Positions 18,038 through 27,008 of a DNA stretch of 64,000 nucleotides are shown here, one piece after another. The stretch covers positions 124,001 to 188,000 of the forward strand of contig NZ_RSCL01000017.1 of assembly GCF_003991905.1 (NCBI RefSeq), in the 5' to 3' direction. The stretch comes from Dulcicalothrix desertica PCC 7102. GTDB taxonomy: Bacteria; Cyanobacteriota; Cyanobacteriia; Cyanobacteriales; Nostocaceae. The notes beneath the pieces are model-generated. The model worked only from the letters and a program-made list of their open reading frames with translations. It was not told the origin of the DNA and made no database searches. Numbering within the stretch: position 1 is the stretch's first letter; every line of letters starts with the position of its first letter. Position numbers and translations under genes: made by a program.

Positions 18038-20308
18038 ATGTCTTATATAAAACGGCGCCAATTTTTACAATTTGCTGGTTCTGCACTAGCTGCTGCTGGT
18101 TTTAGTCAGTTGGATATTATGCGGCAATCGCAGGAGTATGGTAAGGTTCTGGCACAAAGTACTCCGCGTAAATTAGCGCTGCTTGTAGGAATTAATGAAT
18201 ATATCAATAATATTCCTCCTTTAGGTGGTTGCGAGCAAGATGTTTTGTTGCAGCGTGAGTTATTGATACATCGCTTTGGTTTTAAAGATGCGGATATTTT
18301 ACCTTTGATTGGTAAACAAGCTACACGTCAAGGTATTTTACAAGCTTTTAATGAACATTTAATTAAACAAGCTAAACCCGGTGATGTGGTTGTTTTCCAC
18401 TTTTCTGGTCATGGTTCGCTAGTACAAGACAAAGACCGTGATACACCTGATGGATTGAATAGTACTTTAGTTCCTGTGGATAGTTCTTTACCTGAAAATG
18501 GGGGTGTGGTGCTAGATATTATGGGACATACATTATTTATGTTAATGTATGCGCTGCAAACCGATAATGTCACGATGGTGTTAGATAGTTGTCACTCAGG
18601 GGGTGCGAAACGAGGTAGGTTTAGAGTTCGCTCACGTTCTGGTGGCAGTGATTTTCTACCGAGTCCCGCAGAGTTTGAGGAACAGCGTAAATGGTTGGCA
18701 AAAACGGGACTATCTCAACAGGATTTTATTAATAAACGGCGCCAAAATGTTGCAAAGGGTACTGTAATTACTGCTGTCAAGCGTGACCAATTCGCAATGG
18801 ATGGTCAATTTAGTGGCTTTGATGCAGGTGTTTTTACTTATGCGTTAACTCAATACCTTTGGCAGAAAACAGCGAATGAGTCTTTAACTACAACCTTTTC
18901 TAACGTTAATCAAAGCGCTAAAAAAATAGCATGGGAGCAAAGGGGAGGTTTAGATAAAGAGCCTGAAATTGAATCAAATTTGAAGCCAAATCAAAATAAA
19001 TTAATATATTTCTCTCCTGTTAAAACCATTCCTGCGGAAGCTGTAGTTACTGGTGTTAGTGGCGCCCCTCCAAACAGTAACATTGAGTTATGGTTGGGTG
19101 GTATAGAAGCGCAAAGCTTAGAAGGATTCAACGAAAAAGCAATTTTAAATATTATAGATGCCAAGGGTGAAGCAGCAGGACAGGTGCAAATCGAATCACG
19201 TCAAGGATTAAATGCCAAAGCGAGGTTACTGAGTGCGACAAAAGTCCAACCTACTCCTGGAACGCTTTTACAAGAAAGTATTCGCACCATCCCGAAAAAT
19301 TTAACTTTGAAAATTGGACTTGATGAGACTTTACTCGATAGTGCTGCCATTAGACAAGCACAACAAGCACTGCAAACTATTCCACGTGTTGAAGCAGTTA
19401 CAGGGCAACAAGAAACCCATTATGTGCTTGGTCGCATGAGTAAAACCCAGCATCAACAATTACAGCGAAGAGTAGCGAATTTACCTGCTGTTGGCAGTAT
19501 TGGTTTGTTTACCCCTACTTTAGATGGAATAGTTGCTACTTCGTTTGGAAAAAGTGATGAAACTGTAAGTGCAGCTGTTACAAGGTTACAACCGCAATTA
19601 AAATCACTGCTTGCTGGTCGAGTTGTTAGGTATATATTGGGCAATGCTGGCACATCAAAGGTAAATATCAGCGTTAGAATGATTGTTGCCGATAGTAAAA
19701 AAGTTCTTGGTCAAGCTTTTACAGCACGTGGTATTGGCAAAAATACAGGCGCCAGTCAACCAAATAAACCTGTTACACTATCAGACTTAGGAATACCAAA
19801 ATTACCAGTAGGGATGAAAGTTGCCTTCCAAATCGAAAATAACGAAACTGTACCGCTTTACGTCAGCATTTTATCGGTAGATAGCAGTGGCAAAATGGAC
19901 GTAATTTTTCCTTTCGACTGGTCATCTGCTGAAGGTGACGCTTTGATACAACCTGGTAAACAAGTTTTAATTCCTGAGTCTGGAGCAAATAATTCTACCT
20001 TACAAGTTTCTGAACCTCAAGGATTTTCAGAAGCTCTTATTATTGCTAGCACCTCACCTTTGCGCGACTCGCTTCGCGTTTTACAAACACTCGCAGCAAA
20101 AGCAGGAATTGCAGGTAAACGCAGCTTTATTCCCGCAGTCACGGGTGACGAATTTTTGAACTTGACCGATAGTTTAATTGATGATTTAGATAGAACTACT
20201 CGCGGTCGTAATACTGGTAGCACACCACTTGCTTCTGATGTGCGTGGAATTGACGTTACAAAAGTAGCCACAATGTCAATTCCATTTGAAGTCACAAAAC
20301 CAGTGTAA
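18038..20308 (+). CDS. Secreted caspase-like (C14) protein with DUF4384
   Basis: The protein begins with a twin-arginine-like signal (MSYIKRRQFLQFAG). Residues ~45-300 form a caspase/metacaspase p20-like domain: LALLVGINEYINN, the catalytic His in VVFHFSGHGS and the catalytic Cys in VLDSCHSGG, both intact. The C-terminal region (about 590-690) resembles DUF4384 (FQIENNETVPLYVSILSVD, MDVIFPFD). It is about 755 residues from the ATG at 18038; the frame is open back to 17993. Cyanobacteria often carry many such orthocaspases, some linked to stress or cell death. It has no obvious partner gene next to it. Confidence 0.88.
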   Translation: MSYIKRRQFLQFAGSALAAAGFSQLDIMRQSQEYGKVLAQSTPRKLALLVGINEYINNIPPLGGCEQDVLLQRELLIHRFGFKDADILPLIGKQATRQGILQAFNEHLIKQAKPGDVVVFHFSGHGSLVQDKDRDTPDGLNSTLVPVDSSLPENGGVVLDIMGHTLFMLMYALQTDNVTMVLDSCHSGGAKRGRFRVRSRSGGSDFLPSPAEFEEQRKWLAKTGLSQQDFINKRRQNVAKGTVITAVKRDQFAMDGQFSGFDAGVFTYALTQYLWQKTANESLTTTFSNVNQSAKKIAWEQRGGLDKEPEIESNLKPNQNKLIYFSPVKTIPAEAVVTGVSGAPPNSNIELWLGGIEAQSLEGFNEKAILNIIDAKGEAAGQVQIESRQGLNAKARLLSATKVQPTPGTLLQESIRTIPKNLTLKIGLDETLLDSAAIRQAQQALQTIPRVEAVTGQQETHYVLGRMSKTQHQQLQRRVANLPAVGSIGLFTPTLDGIVATSFGKSDETVSAAVTRLQPQLKSLLAGRVVRYILGNAGTSKVNISVRMIVADSKKVLGQAFTARGIGKNTGASQPNKPVTLSDLGIPKLPVGMKVAFQIENNETVPLYVSILSVDSSGKMDVIFPFDWSSAEGDALIQPGKQVLIPESGANNSTLQVSEPQGFSEALIIASTSPLRDSLRVLQTLAAKAGIAGKRSFIPAVTGDEFLNLTDSLIDDLDRTTRGRNTGSTPLASDVRGIDVTKVATMSIPFEVTKPV

Positions 20309-20625
20309 ATACTGATATTGTTTTCTAAACTTCTATGCCAATATCTAAATAATATAAATAATAATCTTACTTATTTTATCAGGTTATCTCATTTATCATC
20401 TACCCAATTCTGGCAAGTCTACCAAGCTACAAAGTTATACTTTATTCAGAAGATAATAACAAAGATGTTTACTTTAACGGCGCCACCATTTTCTTCAAGC
20501 AGGTGTAACATAGAAGCTTGTGTCCACTACCAAGCAAATTGCATAACTGATGGTAGACGAGATATAAGTTTAATTAGAAGCTGACTCTTAATAATTTAGT
20601 TTATATTTATCTGGTATAGAAACTT

Positions 20626-20868
20626 ATGGGTAGCAAGATAAACGTTATATTTGTTGTTCTACTTATTGCCGTTGCAACTCCTGTAACTCTCATTCCTGAC
20701 TCTTCTGGAGCAGCGCAGGTGGCGTATCAAACGCCATACGGTCGTAAGGCAAAAGCTAGTAGACTGTTTAAGCAAGGTATTAATCAGTACCAAAGTAATC
20801 AATATCGAGCAGCTTTACAATCTTGGGCACAAGCAATTACTATTTATCGGCAGACGAAAAAACGGTAG
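20626..20868 (+). CDS. Short exported TPR protein, possibly truncated
   Basis: The 80-residue product has a signal-peptide-like start (MGSKINVIFVVLLIAVATPV) and a single TPR-like helix pair (ASRLFKQGINQYQSNQYRAALQSWAQAITIYR). This is the usual beginning of long cyanobacterial TPR-CHAT proteins such as the one at 51589-54213, but it stops after one repeat. It may be a remnant of such a gene or a genuine mini-protein. A hairpin repeat follows directly. Confidence 0.5.
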   Translation: MGSKINVIFVVLLIAVATPVTLIPDSSGAAQVAYQTPYGRKAKASRLFKQGINQYQSNQYRAALQSWAQAITIYRQTKKR

Positions 20869-20875
20869 GGTAACT

Positions 20876-20897
20876 GCACAGGCAGGGATGCCTGTGC
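20876..20897. terminator. Hairpin between convergent genes
   Basis: GCACAGGCA and TGCCTGTGC pair perfectly across a 4-base loop. It lies between the stops of the TPR protein (plus) and the beta-lactamase homologue (minus) and could terminate both. It belongs to a dispersed repeat family. Confidence 0.6.
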
Positions 20898-20916
20898 TAC
20901 AAGAGGGGGTTTAAAT

Positions 20917-21978
20917 TTATACTTTGCCGTTGGGGTTTGTTGAAGTGAATTGTTGTGTGTGGTCGATGTAGTCGTATACGATATGTGAAACTTGACGGAT
21001 GAAAGCTGTTGCTCTCTTGTCGTGATTTGGTCTTTTAACTAATATTCCTGCTAAGTAGCGTTTACCACTTGCGGTTTGAATAATACCAGCATCACCAAGC
21101 ACAAATCGAAGTGTTCCAGTTTTATGAGCAATTACTGCACCTGCTCCTAAACCTGATGGCAACATACTTTGGTTATGGCAACGACGCATAATGTCTAAAA
21201 TTTGCGCGCGACTACCATCACTAAGTATTTGATTGTTGGCGATTAAACTTGACAAATGCACTAAATCTTTAGCACTGGTGGTGTTAGTACCATATTCATC
21301 TGCTAACAAATGACGAAGTGCGGTCTTTTGTAGTCCAAGACTCCGAAAACGCTCGTTTAATCGAGAAAATCCCCCTAAACGGTCAATAATCATGTTTGTA
21401 GCAGTGTTGTCACTGATAGTCATCATTTTGGTGGCTGTTTCCAAAACGGTGAACTTTTTCCCAGTACGCATGTTTTGCATGTCACCGGAACCACCAGCAA
21501 CCAAGTCACGTCTCATTACAAGAGTGTCGTCTAAACGAACTCTACCTGCTTCTATCTCTTGAAATAATGTTATTAATATTGGTAATTTAATTGTACTAGC
21601 TGCTGAAAATACTTTATTACCGTTAATATCTATATAATCGCCTGTTTGTAAATCAACAAAGAACATTCCTGGTGAAAGATAACTGTAGCGACTCATTAAT
21701 GCTCTAATTTGAGAATTAAGCGGTAGTATTTGTTTTCCTAACCGCATTTCCCCATTACTTGCAGGCGCCGGGATAATATTTATGGGATTATTTTGTATTG
21801 TTGGAGCAACGAAGCGAATATTTGGTAAAGGTGGTAACGGCGCCAATTTAGTATTATTTGACTGCTGTTGTAAAGATTGTAACTGCGAAGCCGTTGCAAT
21901 AGAAGGGAACAGTAGAAGTGTGAGACCAGCAAAGCGCACTAGGTGACGCAATGATGTCATTTTTGAATTTACGCTCAT
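20917..21978 (-). CDS. Class A beta-lactamase-family serine hydrolase
   Basis: The ~353-residue exported protein has the active-site motifs of the family: SxxK in SAASTIKLPIL, SDN in TISDNTATNMIIDRLGG, a Glu in LADEYGTN in the omega-loop region, and KTG in AHKTGTLRF. A signal peptide (MTSLRHLVRFAGLTLLLFPSIATA) precedes a ~55-residue proline-rich linker. It may hydrolyse beta-lactams or act on peptidoglycan-related substrates. Starts at 22008, 21978 and 21960 are in frame; the last two give a better signal peptide. Confidence 0.88.
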   Translation of the reverse strand: MSVNSKMTSLRHLVRFAGLTLLLFPSIATASQLQSLQQQSNNTKLAPLPPLPNIRFVAPTIQNNPINIIPAPASNGEMRLGKQILPLNSQIRALMSRYSYLSPGMFFVDLQTGDYIDINGNKVFSAASTIKLPILITLFQEIEAGRVRLDDTLVMRRDLVAGGSGDMQNMRTGKKFTVLETATKMMTISDNTATNMIIDRLGGFSRLNERFRSLGLQKTALRHLLADEYGTNTTSAKDLVHLSSLIANNQILSDGSRAQILDIMRRCHNQSMLPSGLGAGAVIAHKTGTLRFVLGDAGIIQTASGKRYLAGILVKRPNHDKRATAFIRQVSHIVYDYIDHTQQFTSTNPNGKV

Positions 21979-22008
21979 GTTGTGTGTGATTAGCTGTACA
22001 TCAGTCAA

Positions 22009-22414
22009 AGTTTGCTTATCTGCACCCTGAAGTTAAGATTAAAGTTGAGATAACTGATAGTGTTGCCATTAAATAAAAACGAACCTATTAATTTAAACCC
22101 ATAATTTAAATATTGGCAACAAGTTCATGAATCTTTCATTGTCGTTAAAAGCACTTGGGGAATATTTTTCCATAGCGTGCTATAGAATAACGCGATTCTA
22201 TGTTTTTAATTTAAAATTTAATAGTGAAGAATCTGTGAAGCTGCCGTTAGAACAGTAAAAAAAGTGGGAATACTAAGAGGATGTTTGAAAAGTCGGCTCA
22301 GGTATAAATTGTCCATATAAAGTATAAACTATTAATTCTTTCTAAAAGCATATGATATCATCCTTATCAGTCTGCTAATATCACATGGTAATCTTATTAC
22401 TAGGATTGTAAAAA
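22009..22414. other. Intergenic region without a recognisable gene
   Basis: About 400 AT-rich bases separate the divergent beta-lactamase and Mop genes. A small dyad (ATAGCGTGCTAT) lies near 22171. I see no coding frame, RNA gene or convincing promoter consensus here. Confidence 0.5.
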
Positions 22415-22624
22415 ATGAGAATTAGCGCACGCAATACTTTAAAAGCAAAAGTTAAAAAAATTATACCAGGCTCTGTGAACTCAGAGGTAATTTTAGAAAT
22501 ATCAGAAGGTATAGAAGTAACAGCAATTATTACTAAGGATGCCGTACAATCACTTAATTTGACTGAAGGCGCCGATGCTTATGCCGTTGTAAAATCTACC
22601 GATGTCATGGTAGCCGTTGATTAG
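22415..22624 (+). CDS. Mop-domain molybdate-binding protein (molbindin)
   Basis: The 69-residue protein is a single Mop/TOBE domain: MRISARNTLKAKVKKI, GSVNSEVILEI, VTAIITKDAVQSLNL and AYAVVKSTDVMVA. Such proteins form hexamers that store or buffer molybdate or tungstate. A second Mop domain, fused to a DNA-binding domain, is encoded convergently just downstream, and a NifE/NifN-like pair is 1.5 kb away. The group points to molybdenum-linked biology. Confidence 0.88.
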   Translation: MRISARNTLKAKVKKIIPGSVNSEVILEISEGIEVTAIITKDAVQSLNLTEGADAYAVVKSTDVMVAVD

Positions 22625-22629
22625 TTAAA

Positions 22630-22661
22630 AGAAACCGGGTTTCTTAAAAAACCCGGTTTCT
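22630..22661. terminator. Bidirectional hairpin made from two GAAACCxGGTTTC repeats
   Basis: AGAAACCGGGTTT and AAACCCGGTTTCT form a perfect 13-bp stem with a 6-base loop. It lies between the convergent Mop genes, five bases after one stop and four bases before the other, so it can terminate both. Confidence 0.8.
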
Positions 22662-22665
22662 AACC

Positions 22666-23127
22666 TTACTCGCTAGCAATCACTATATCTGTAGATTTAA
22701 TCACAGCGTAAGCTTCTTTACCTATATCAAGTTCCAATTCATCTGCTGAGACTCTAGTAATTACAGAGGTGAGTTTGACTTTATGCACAACTTCTAGCGT
22801 CACCTCACTATTAACTGGCCCATTTTTAACTTCAGTCACGACACCTTTAAGGAGGTTGCGTGAGCTAACTTTGAGCGGTTTCTTTTTAATGCTAGCTTCT
22901 ATGAAAGATACATTTGTATCTATTGGCTTTTCTTGAGTTGGTATACGTATCTCTGATTCGTACTCGGTTGGTATAGGCGATTGTGAAGATTTATCGGTTA
23001 AATTACGTAGTAACTCACGCAGCACCTCTGTTTTAGTACGCTGAGACGAGTGACAGAACTCCTCTAAGATTTTCCGCTCGTCTTCAGATGTTTGGAATGT
23101 TATCCATCCTTGTTCTTTTCTTGGCAT
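22666..23127 (-). CDS. Ribbon-helix-helix/Mop fusion, putative molybdate-responsive regulator
   Basis: The 153-residue protein starts with a short ribbon-helix-helix-like region (WITFQTSEDERKILEEFCHS, then TKTEVLRELLRNL). A ~35-residue linker follows, and residues ~85-152 form a Mop domain (VSSRNLLKGVVTEV, GPVNSEVTLEVV, AYAVIKSTDIVIASE) close in sequence to the neighbouring molbindin. The classical molybdate regulator ModE couples a winged helix to Mop domains; here the DNA-binding part would be RHH instead. Two strong dyads lie directly upstream and are the probable autoregulatory operator. Confidence 0.75.
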   Translation of the reverse strand: MPRKEQGWITFQTSEDERKILEEFCHSSQRTKTEVLRELLRNLTDKSSQSPIPTEYESEIRIPTQEKPIDTNVSFIEASIKKKPLKVSSRNLLKGVVTEVKNGPVNSEVTLEVVHKVKLTSVITRVSADELELDIGKEAYAVIKSTDIVIASE

Positions 23128-23132
23128 AGTTC

Positions 23133-23179
23133 TACCAAATTAATTGGTAAATGGGTTAAAAGTTGGTAATACATTACCA
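23133..23179. promoter_or_regulatory. Double dyad upstream of the RHH-Mop gene, putative operator
   Basis: TACCAA-N5-TTGGTA lies at 23133-23149, six bases before the start codon. TGGTAAT-AC-ATTACCA, a perfect 7-bp inverted repeat, lies at 23164-23179. Both are built from TTGGTA/TACCAA half sites, as expected for RHH dimers binding side by side. The remaining ~280 bases to the Crp gene hold no clear gene. Confidence 0.6.
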
Positions 23180-23461
23180 CACTATCTTACTTACGTCAGT
23201 GGCGCCCACTGTAAAGGTGCCATGACGGAAATTAAGGCAGTATTTAAAGATTGTATGAAGGTTTGGTTAAAATTTTCTATAAAAACAGTGAAGAAACGTA
23301 GATTAATGATTTATTTATTTTTATGAATATGAAATTTATATAAACACAATGTATAAAAATCATGTTTGTATTGGATTGCCCTATAGTCAGTATTAGAATG
23401 TGGAGTAGCTAATGATACTTGTCTTTATGTTACTTTAATAACTAATAATCTGGTATTTCTT

Positions 23462-24040
23462 ATGAATAAGGCTGTAGCGATAACAAATATGAATAACTCC
23501 ATATCCACATCTACTCATATTCAGCACCGCACTCTTGAACGGCGCCAATTAATACCTGAGCAGGAGCGAGTGCTATGGAAAATTCAAAGGGGAAGTGTGC
23601 GTGCGTTGACCTGGGATGAAAACGGAGTTTATACGACTTTGGGTTACTGGGGAGTTGGTGATATTGTTGGTTATTCGCTATCGCGTGTTCAACCTTATCA
23701 TCTTGAATGCATTAGTGGTGTAGAGCTAGCTAGCATTCCATCTGAAAAATTACACGAAAACTTAGACCAACTTTTATCGCGTATTCAACGAACTGAAGAA
23801 TTAGTAAGTATCGTTAACAGTAAACGTGTCTCTACCCGCATATGGCAATTTTTAATCTGGTTAAGCGATAAATTTAGCCGTGATTTAGAAGATGGTAAAT
23901 TAATTGATTTGCACATTACTCATCAAGAAATAGCCGATGTGTTAAATACGACTCGTGTTACGGTTACACGTGTATTGCGAGATTTAGAGGACGAAGGTAA
24001 ATTAAGGCGCCATAAGCGCTGGTTAATCATAAGTGCGTAA
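23462..24040 (+). CDS. Crp/Fnr-family transcription regulator
   Basis: The 192-residue protein has a short cyclic-nucleotide-binding-like beta barrel (residues ~25-105, including VLWKIQRGSVRALTW and GVGDIVGYSL) and a C-terminal winged helix (ITHQEIADVLNTTRVTVTRVLRDLEDEGKL). No Cys cluster for an Fe-S centre is visible, so it is not an Fnr-type oxygen sensor. It ends 14 bases from the convergent NifN-like gene, which suggests but does not prove a regulatory link to that operon. Confidence 0.88.
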   Translation: MNKAVAITNMNNSISTSTHIQHRTLERRQLIPEQERVLWKIQRGSVRALTWDENGVYTTLGYWGVGDIVGYSLSRVQPYHLECISGVELASIPSEKLHENLDQLLSRIQRTEELVSIVNSKRVSTRIWQFLIWLSDKFSRDLEDGKLIDLHITHQEIADVLNTTRVTVTRVLRDLEDEGKLRRHKRWLIISA

Positions 24041-24054
24041 ATAAAATATAACCA

Positions 24055-25365
24055 TCAGAGTGCATTTATTTCATTCGCGATATCAAATAAATACTGCATG
24101 GCGCCTCGATAACCAAGTTTGGTTGAGAAAATATTGCCCAAACGGTCAAAAATTGGAATTCCTTGATGATATATAGGAATACTTAAACGTTTTGCAATTG
24201 CCGAAGCATTGGAGTTAGCGATTAATAAATCTGAACCTGCGGCTAGTTGCTCAAAATCTTCTAAGTCACCAATAGTAACGCTTTGAATTGGTATTTTTTC
24301 GAGCAGTGGAGAGCGTCCAGTTGTCACTGCTGCATGAATAGATACTCCCATTGATTGCAGAAAATCAATAGTCAACCAAAGTAAATCAGGTTCTAACGCT
24401 ACAGAAACTTTTTTACAACTCAGCTTAAGGTGCGTAAACAACATTGCTTGCTGTAACTGGCGCCTATAAACTCGGTATTTTTCGGGTACAGCATTACCGC
24501 TAATTTTGAAGAGCGCGTACAAGAGTTTATCTGTAGCATCAAGTCCAACAAATTCTGTGAATACATCGTAAGGAACTTTGAATCTTTGTTGTAATATCCT
24601 CGCACTAGAGCGCATACTTTCACCCAGTGCCAAAGTGAAGCTAGAATTGCCAACTAATTGTAATCGTTCTAAAGTTGTGCCGCTACGAGTGACTGCACGA
24701 TTTAACGTACTATTATTAGTACTATCAAAATTATTAAAATCTATATCAAGTAAACCCGATAAGTCTGGTAGAACAATTGGGTCTAATTCAAAATCAAAAC
24801 ACATTTCCTTGATTTGTTGAATATCACCAGGTGTGAAAGCAGAACTAGCTAAAATTGTTATTTGTTTTGACTGCGTATTTGGTTTGCTGACTGTGGGAAT
24901 TTCCTTAACAATGCTCTCCACTCCTGCCGCATAGCCATCTTGTAAGCTACCTTTAAAATCTGGCGTAGATACCAAAACCATCGGTAAATTATTTAATTCT
25001 GGAATTTGGCGAATTTCTTTTAAAAAACGCGCCATATCATCCCCTCTGGTTTCGGTGAGTCCAGTTGTACAAAGACCCAGAATTTCCGGCTGATGCTGCT
25101 GTACTAACGAGATAATCGCTTGTTTAATGTTTTCCTCACAACCCAAAACGGTAACAACTTCAGTCATCCCTGTTGTCGAAAGAGGAATTATTTCACCCAA
25201 ATGTTGGGTTAAAGGTATTTGTGCGAACGTGCTACAACCAGGTGAACCATGTAGTACAGGCATTACTCCAGCAAACCCCATAAATGCTAAAGTGGCGCCT
25301 ACTGCTTGACTATGTTTAAAGGGGTTTACTGCTACCGACGTATTTGTGATGCTTACAATTGCCAT
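24055..25365 (-). CDS. nifN: NifN-like nitrogenase cofactor scaffold protein
   Basis: The 436-residue protein has the NifN signature at its N-terminus: VNPFKHSQAVGATLAFMGF, LHGSPGCSTFAQ with the cluster-binding Cys, and LSTTGMTEVVTVLG. LGLCTTGLTETRGDD and LVSTPDFKGSLQDGY follow. In diazotrophs NifN pairs with NifE as the scaffold on which FeMo-co is built. It lies 31 bases after the NifE-like gene on the same strand. No nifHDK, nifB or nifX is in the window, so this may be a second or an alternative-nitrogenase copy. Confidence 0.82.
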   Translation of the reverse strand: MAIVSITNTSVAVNPFKHSQAVGATLAFMGFAGVMPVLHGSPGCSTFAQIPLTQHLGEIIPLSTTGMTEVVTVLGCEENIKQAIISLVQQHQPEILGLCTTGLTETRGDDMARFLKEIRQIPELNNLPMVLVSTPDFKGSLQDGYAAGVESIVKEIPTVSKPNTQSKQITILASSAFTPGDIQQIKEMCFDFELDPIVLPDLSGLLDIDFNNFDSTNNSTLNRAVTRSGTTLERLQLVGNSSFTLALGESMRSSARILQQRFKVPYDVFTEFVGLDATDKLLYALFKISGNAVPEKYRVYRRQLQQAMLFTHLKLSCKKVSVALEPDLLWLTIDFLQSMGVSIHAAVTTGRSPLLEKIPIQSVTIGDLEDFEQLAAGSDLLIANSNASAIAKRLSIPIYHQGIPIFDRLGNIFSTKLGYRGAMQYLFDIANEINAL

Positions 25366-25396
25366 GATGATTAATTTAGAAAATAAAAATTACTTA

Positions 25397-26680
25397 TTAC
25401 CAAGGCGCCGATGTATTTAATTGCTTCCAAACAGTGCTTTTAAAAGCTGTATATAATTCTTGTGCAGCTTTGATTATTCCTGTATATCCTGCATAAGTAG
25501 ATTGATGATGATTATTGAGGAAAGAGATTTGTGCTTGAATCGCGATAGATTGATAATTGTATGGCGCCACTAACATATCTACTTCCTTCTCTTGAATTAT
25601 TTGTAAGACTTGATTTTTCTCATTTCCTTTATTTAAAATAATTACCTCTTGATTGAGTAATTGTGTAATTTTTGCTTTATTTTCTTCATTGAGATGCTCG
25701 GCAATAGGAATAATATCTAAATTGAGAATTTTAGCTGTAGAGATAATTGACAAGTTTCCACTTGTAACATCAATGATAATTCTCTTATTTTTTATATAGG
25801 AACGATATAAATCCAATTGGTAATTTAGATTATTAATTTGTGCTGTGATTAAATTTTCGGTTCGTTCTTTTAAGTCAGCGTCTAGTTTGAGTGCAATATT
25901 TATTAAACAGTTGTTAATTTCTTCTAAACTGTGTAAAGATTCTTCAATATAATCAATTCCATAGCGCTTTTGCATTTGCTTTGCTAATTTCAGCAGTGCT
26001 TTAGAGGATATAACCACATTCAGTTTTGCACGGTGTGCTTGAGCTATTTGTTTATATTGACTATTGCCTGCAATTTTTGCTAATACTCGAATTCCTATTT
26101 TTTCCAATAACGATTCAATTTCAACGGCGCCATCATCAAAGCTATCGCCAATCAAGTTAATATCATAATTGGTAGTAAATTCTGGTTCGACAGTACCGAT
26201 AACGTGTTCGAGTAAAATATCACCAGCAAGACGAATACCTGAATTTTTGTTACCAACAAAACCTGGTGAATCTATAGGGATAACAGGAATACTTAATTTT
26301 TCTGCTGCGTCGTGTGCGGCGCCGTTAATATCATCACCAATCATAGCAGAAACGCAGGTAGAATATACAAATATTGCTTTAGGATTATAGCGACGATGAA
26401 CTTCTAAAATTGCTTTGTATAACTTTTTGGCGCCACCAAAAATAATATCACTTTCTTCCATATCGGTAGTAAAGCGAATTTTATTAAGAATTGCAGCATC
26501 ATTACTACCAGACAAAAAAGAACCAACGCAACCGCTCGAACCATGAACTAAATGAGCAGCGTCTGCAATAGGCACTAAAGCCATCATTGCCCCATCAAAA
26601 GCACAATCTTGTTGATTTCGCTGTGCTAGTGATTTTTGCCCATCAGAAAAGCTTTCGATTTTATCGTGACTTGCTTCCAT
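25397..26680 (-). CDS. nifE: Divergent NifE-like scaffold protein
   Basis: The 427-residue product is shorter than typical NifE (about 450-480), mainly because the N-terminal arm is short. It keeps the three Cys that hold the shared cluster (QQDCAFDGAMMALVPIADAA, HGSSGC, VYSTCVSAMIGDD), FTTDMEESDIIFGGAKKLYKAI and the C-terminal PVWEQ..APW-like end (VWKQLNTSAPW). The stretch that in NifE reads CISGD with a Cys for the cofactor precursor reads AKIAGN here, and the later GGRSQ-like motif reads APYNYQS. These changes suggest a divergent role or substrate. It is the first gene of the pair. Confidence 0.8.
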   Translation of the reverse strand: MEASHDKIESFSDGQKSLAQRNQQDCAFDGAMMALVPIADAAHLVHGSSGCVGSFLSGSNDAAILNKIRFTTDMEESDIIFGGAKKLYKAILEVHRRYNPKAIFVYSTCVSAMIGDDINGAAHDAAEKLSIPVIPIDSPGFVGNKNSGIRLAGDILLEHVIGTVEPEFTTNYDINLIGDSFDDGAVEIESLLEKIGIRVLAKIAGNSQYKQIAQAHRAKLNVVISSKALLKLAKQMQKRYGIDYIEESLHSLEEINNCLINIALKLDADLKERTENLITAQINNLNYQLDLYRSYIKNKRIIIDVTSGNLSIISTAKILNLDIIPIAEHLNEENKAKITQLLNQEVIILNKGNEKNQVLQIIQEKEVDMLVAPYNYQSIAIQAQISFLNNHHQSTYAGYTGIIKAAQELYTAFKSTVWKQLNTSAPW

Positions 26681-27008
26681 TTTAGCCGTGATAGGGTAGA
26701 TTTATCGCAATTCATAATAAAATAAAAACTATAAATATTGTGTTATTTATGTTCTTTATAAAATTTTCACTTTGTATCTAAATTAATCTTCTCTTGTGGA
26801 GCGGGCATCCCTGCCCGCCTCCCAATCCCTAAACTACATAAGTAATCATACTGAGGTAAGTATTTTCAATACTTTGCTAGATTTTACTAACATACCAAGC
26901 CTTAAAAATTACTTACAACTTGATTCATTTGTAATTTTTAATACAAAATAAGTATAAAAACTTAGGAAAAATTATATACAACTAGTAAGGTGGGAGCAAA
27001 ATATTTTT
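26681..27008. promoter_or_regulatory. Divergent promoter region of nifE-like and Rieske genes
   Basis: A perfect 7-3-7 inverted repeat, AAGTATT-TTC-AATACTT, lies at 26858-26874 between the divergent genes and is a candidate operator. A hairpin repeat GCGGGCA-TCCC-TGCCCGC lies near 26803-26820. I do not see a canonical NtcA site (GTA-N8-TAC). No RNA gene is visible. Confidence 0.5.

Noticed and set aside
20318-20584. 88-codon frame after the caspase-like gene
   Set aside because: Composition does not look like a protein family, no ribosome site is visible, and it spans an AT-rich gap.
23144-23326. 60-codon plus-strand frame between the RHH-Mop and Crp genes
   Set aside because: Its start lies inside the operator dyads, and the sequence shows no protein-like pattern.
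26857-26874. NtcA-type site upstream of the nifE-like gene
   Set aside because: The GTA and TAC half sites here are 11 bases apart instead of 8, so the inverted repeat is better described as a separate motif.
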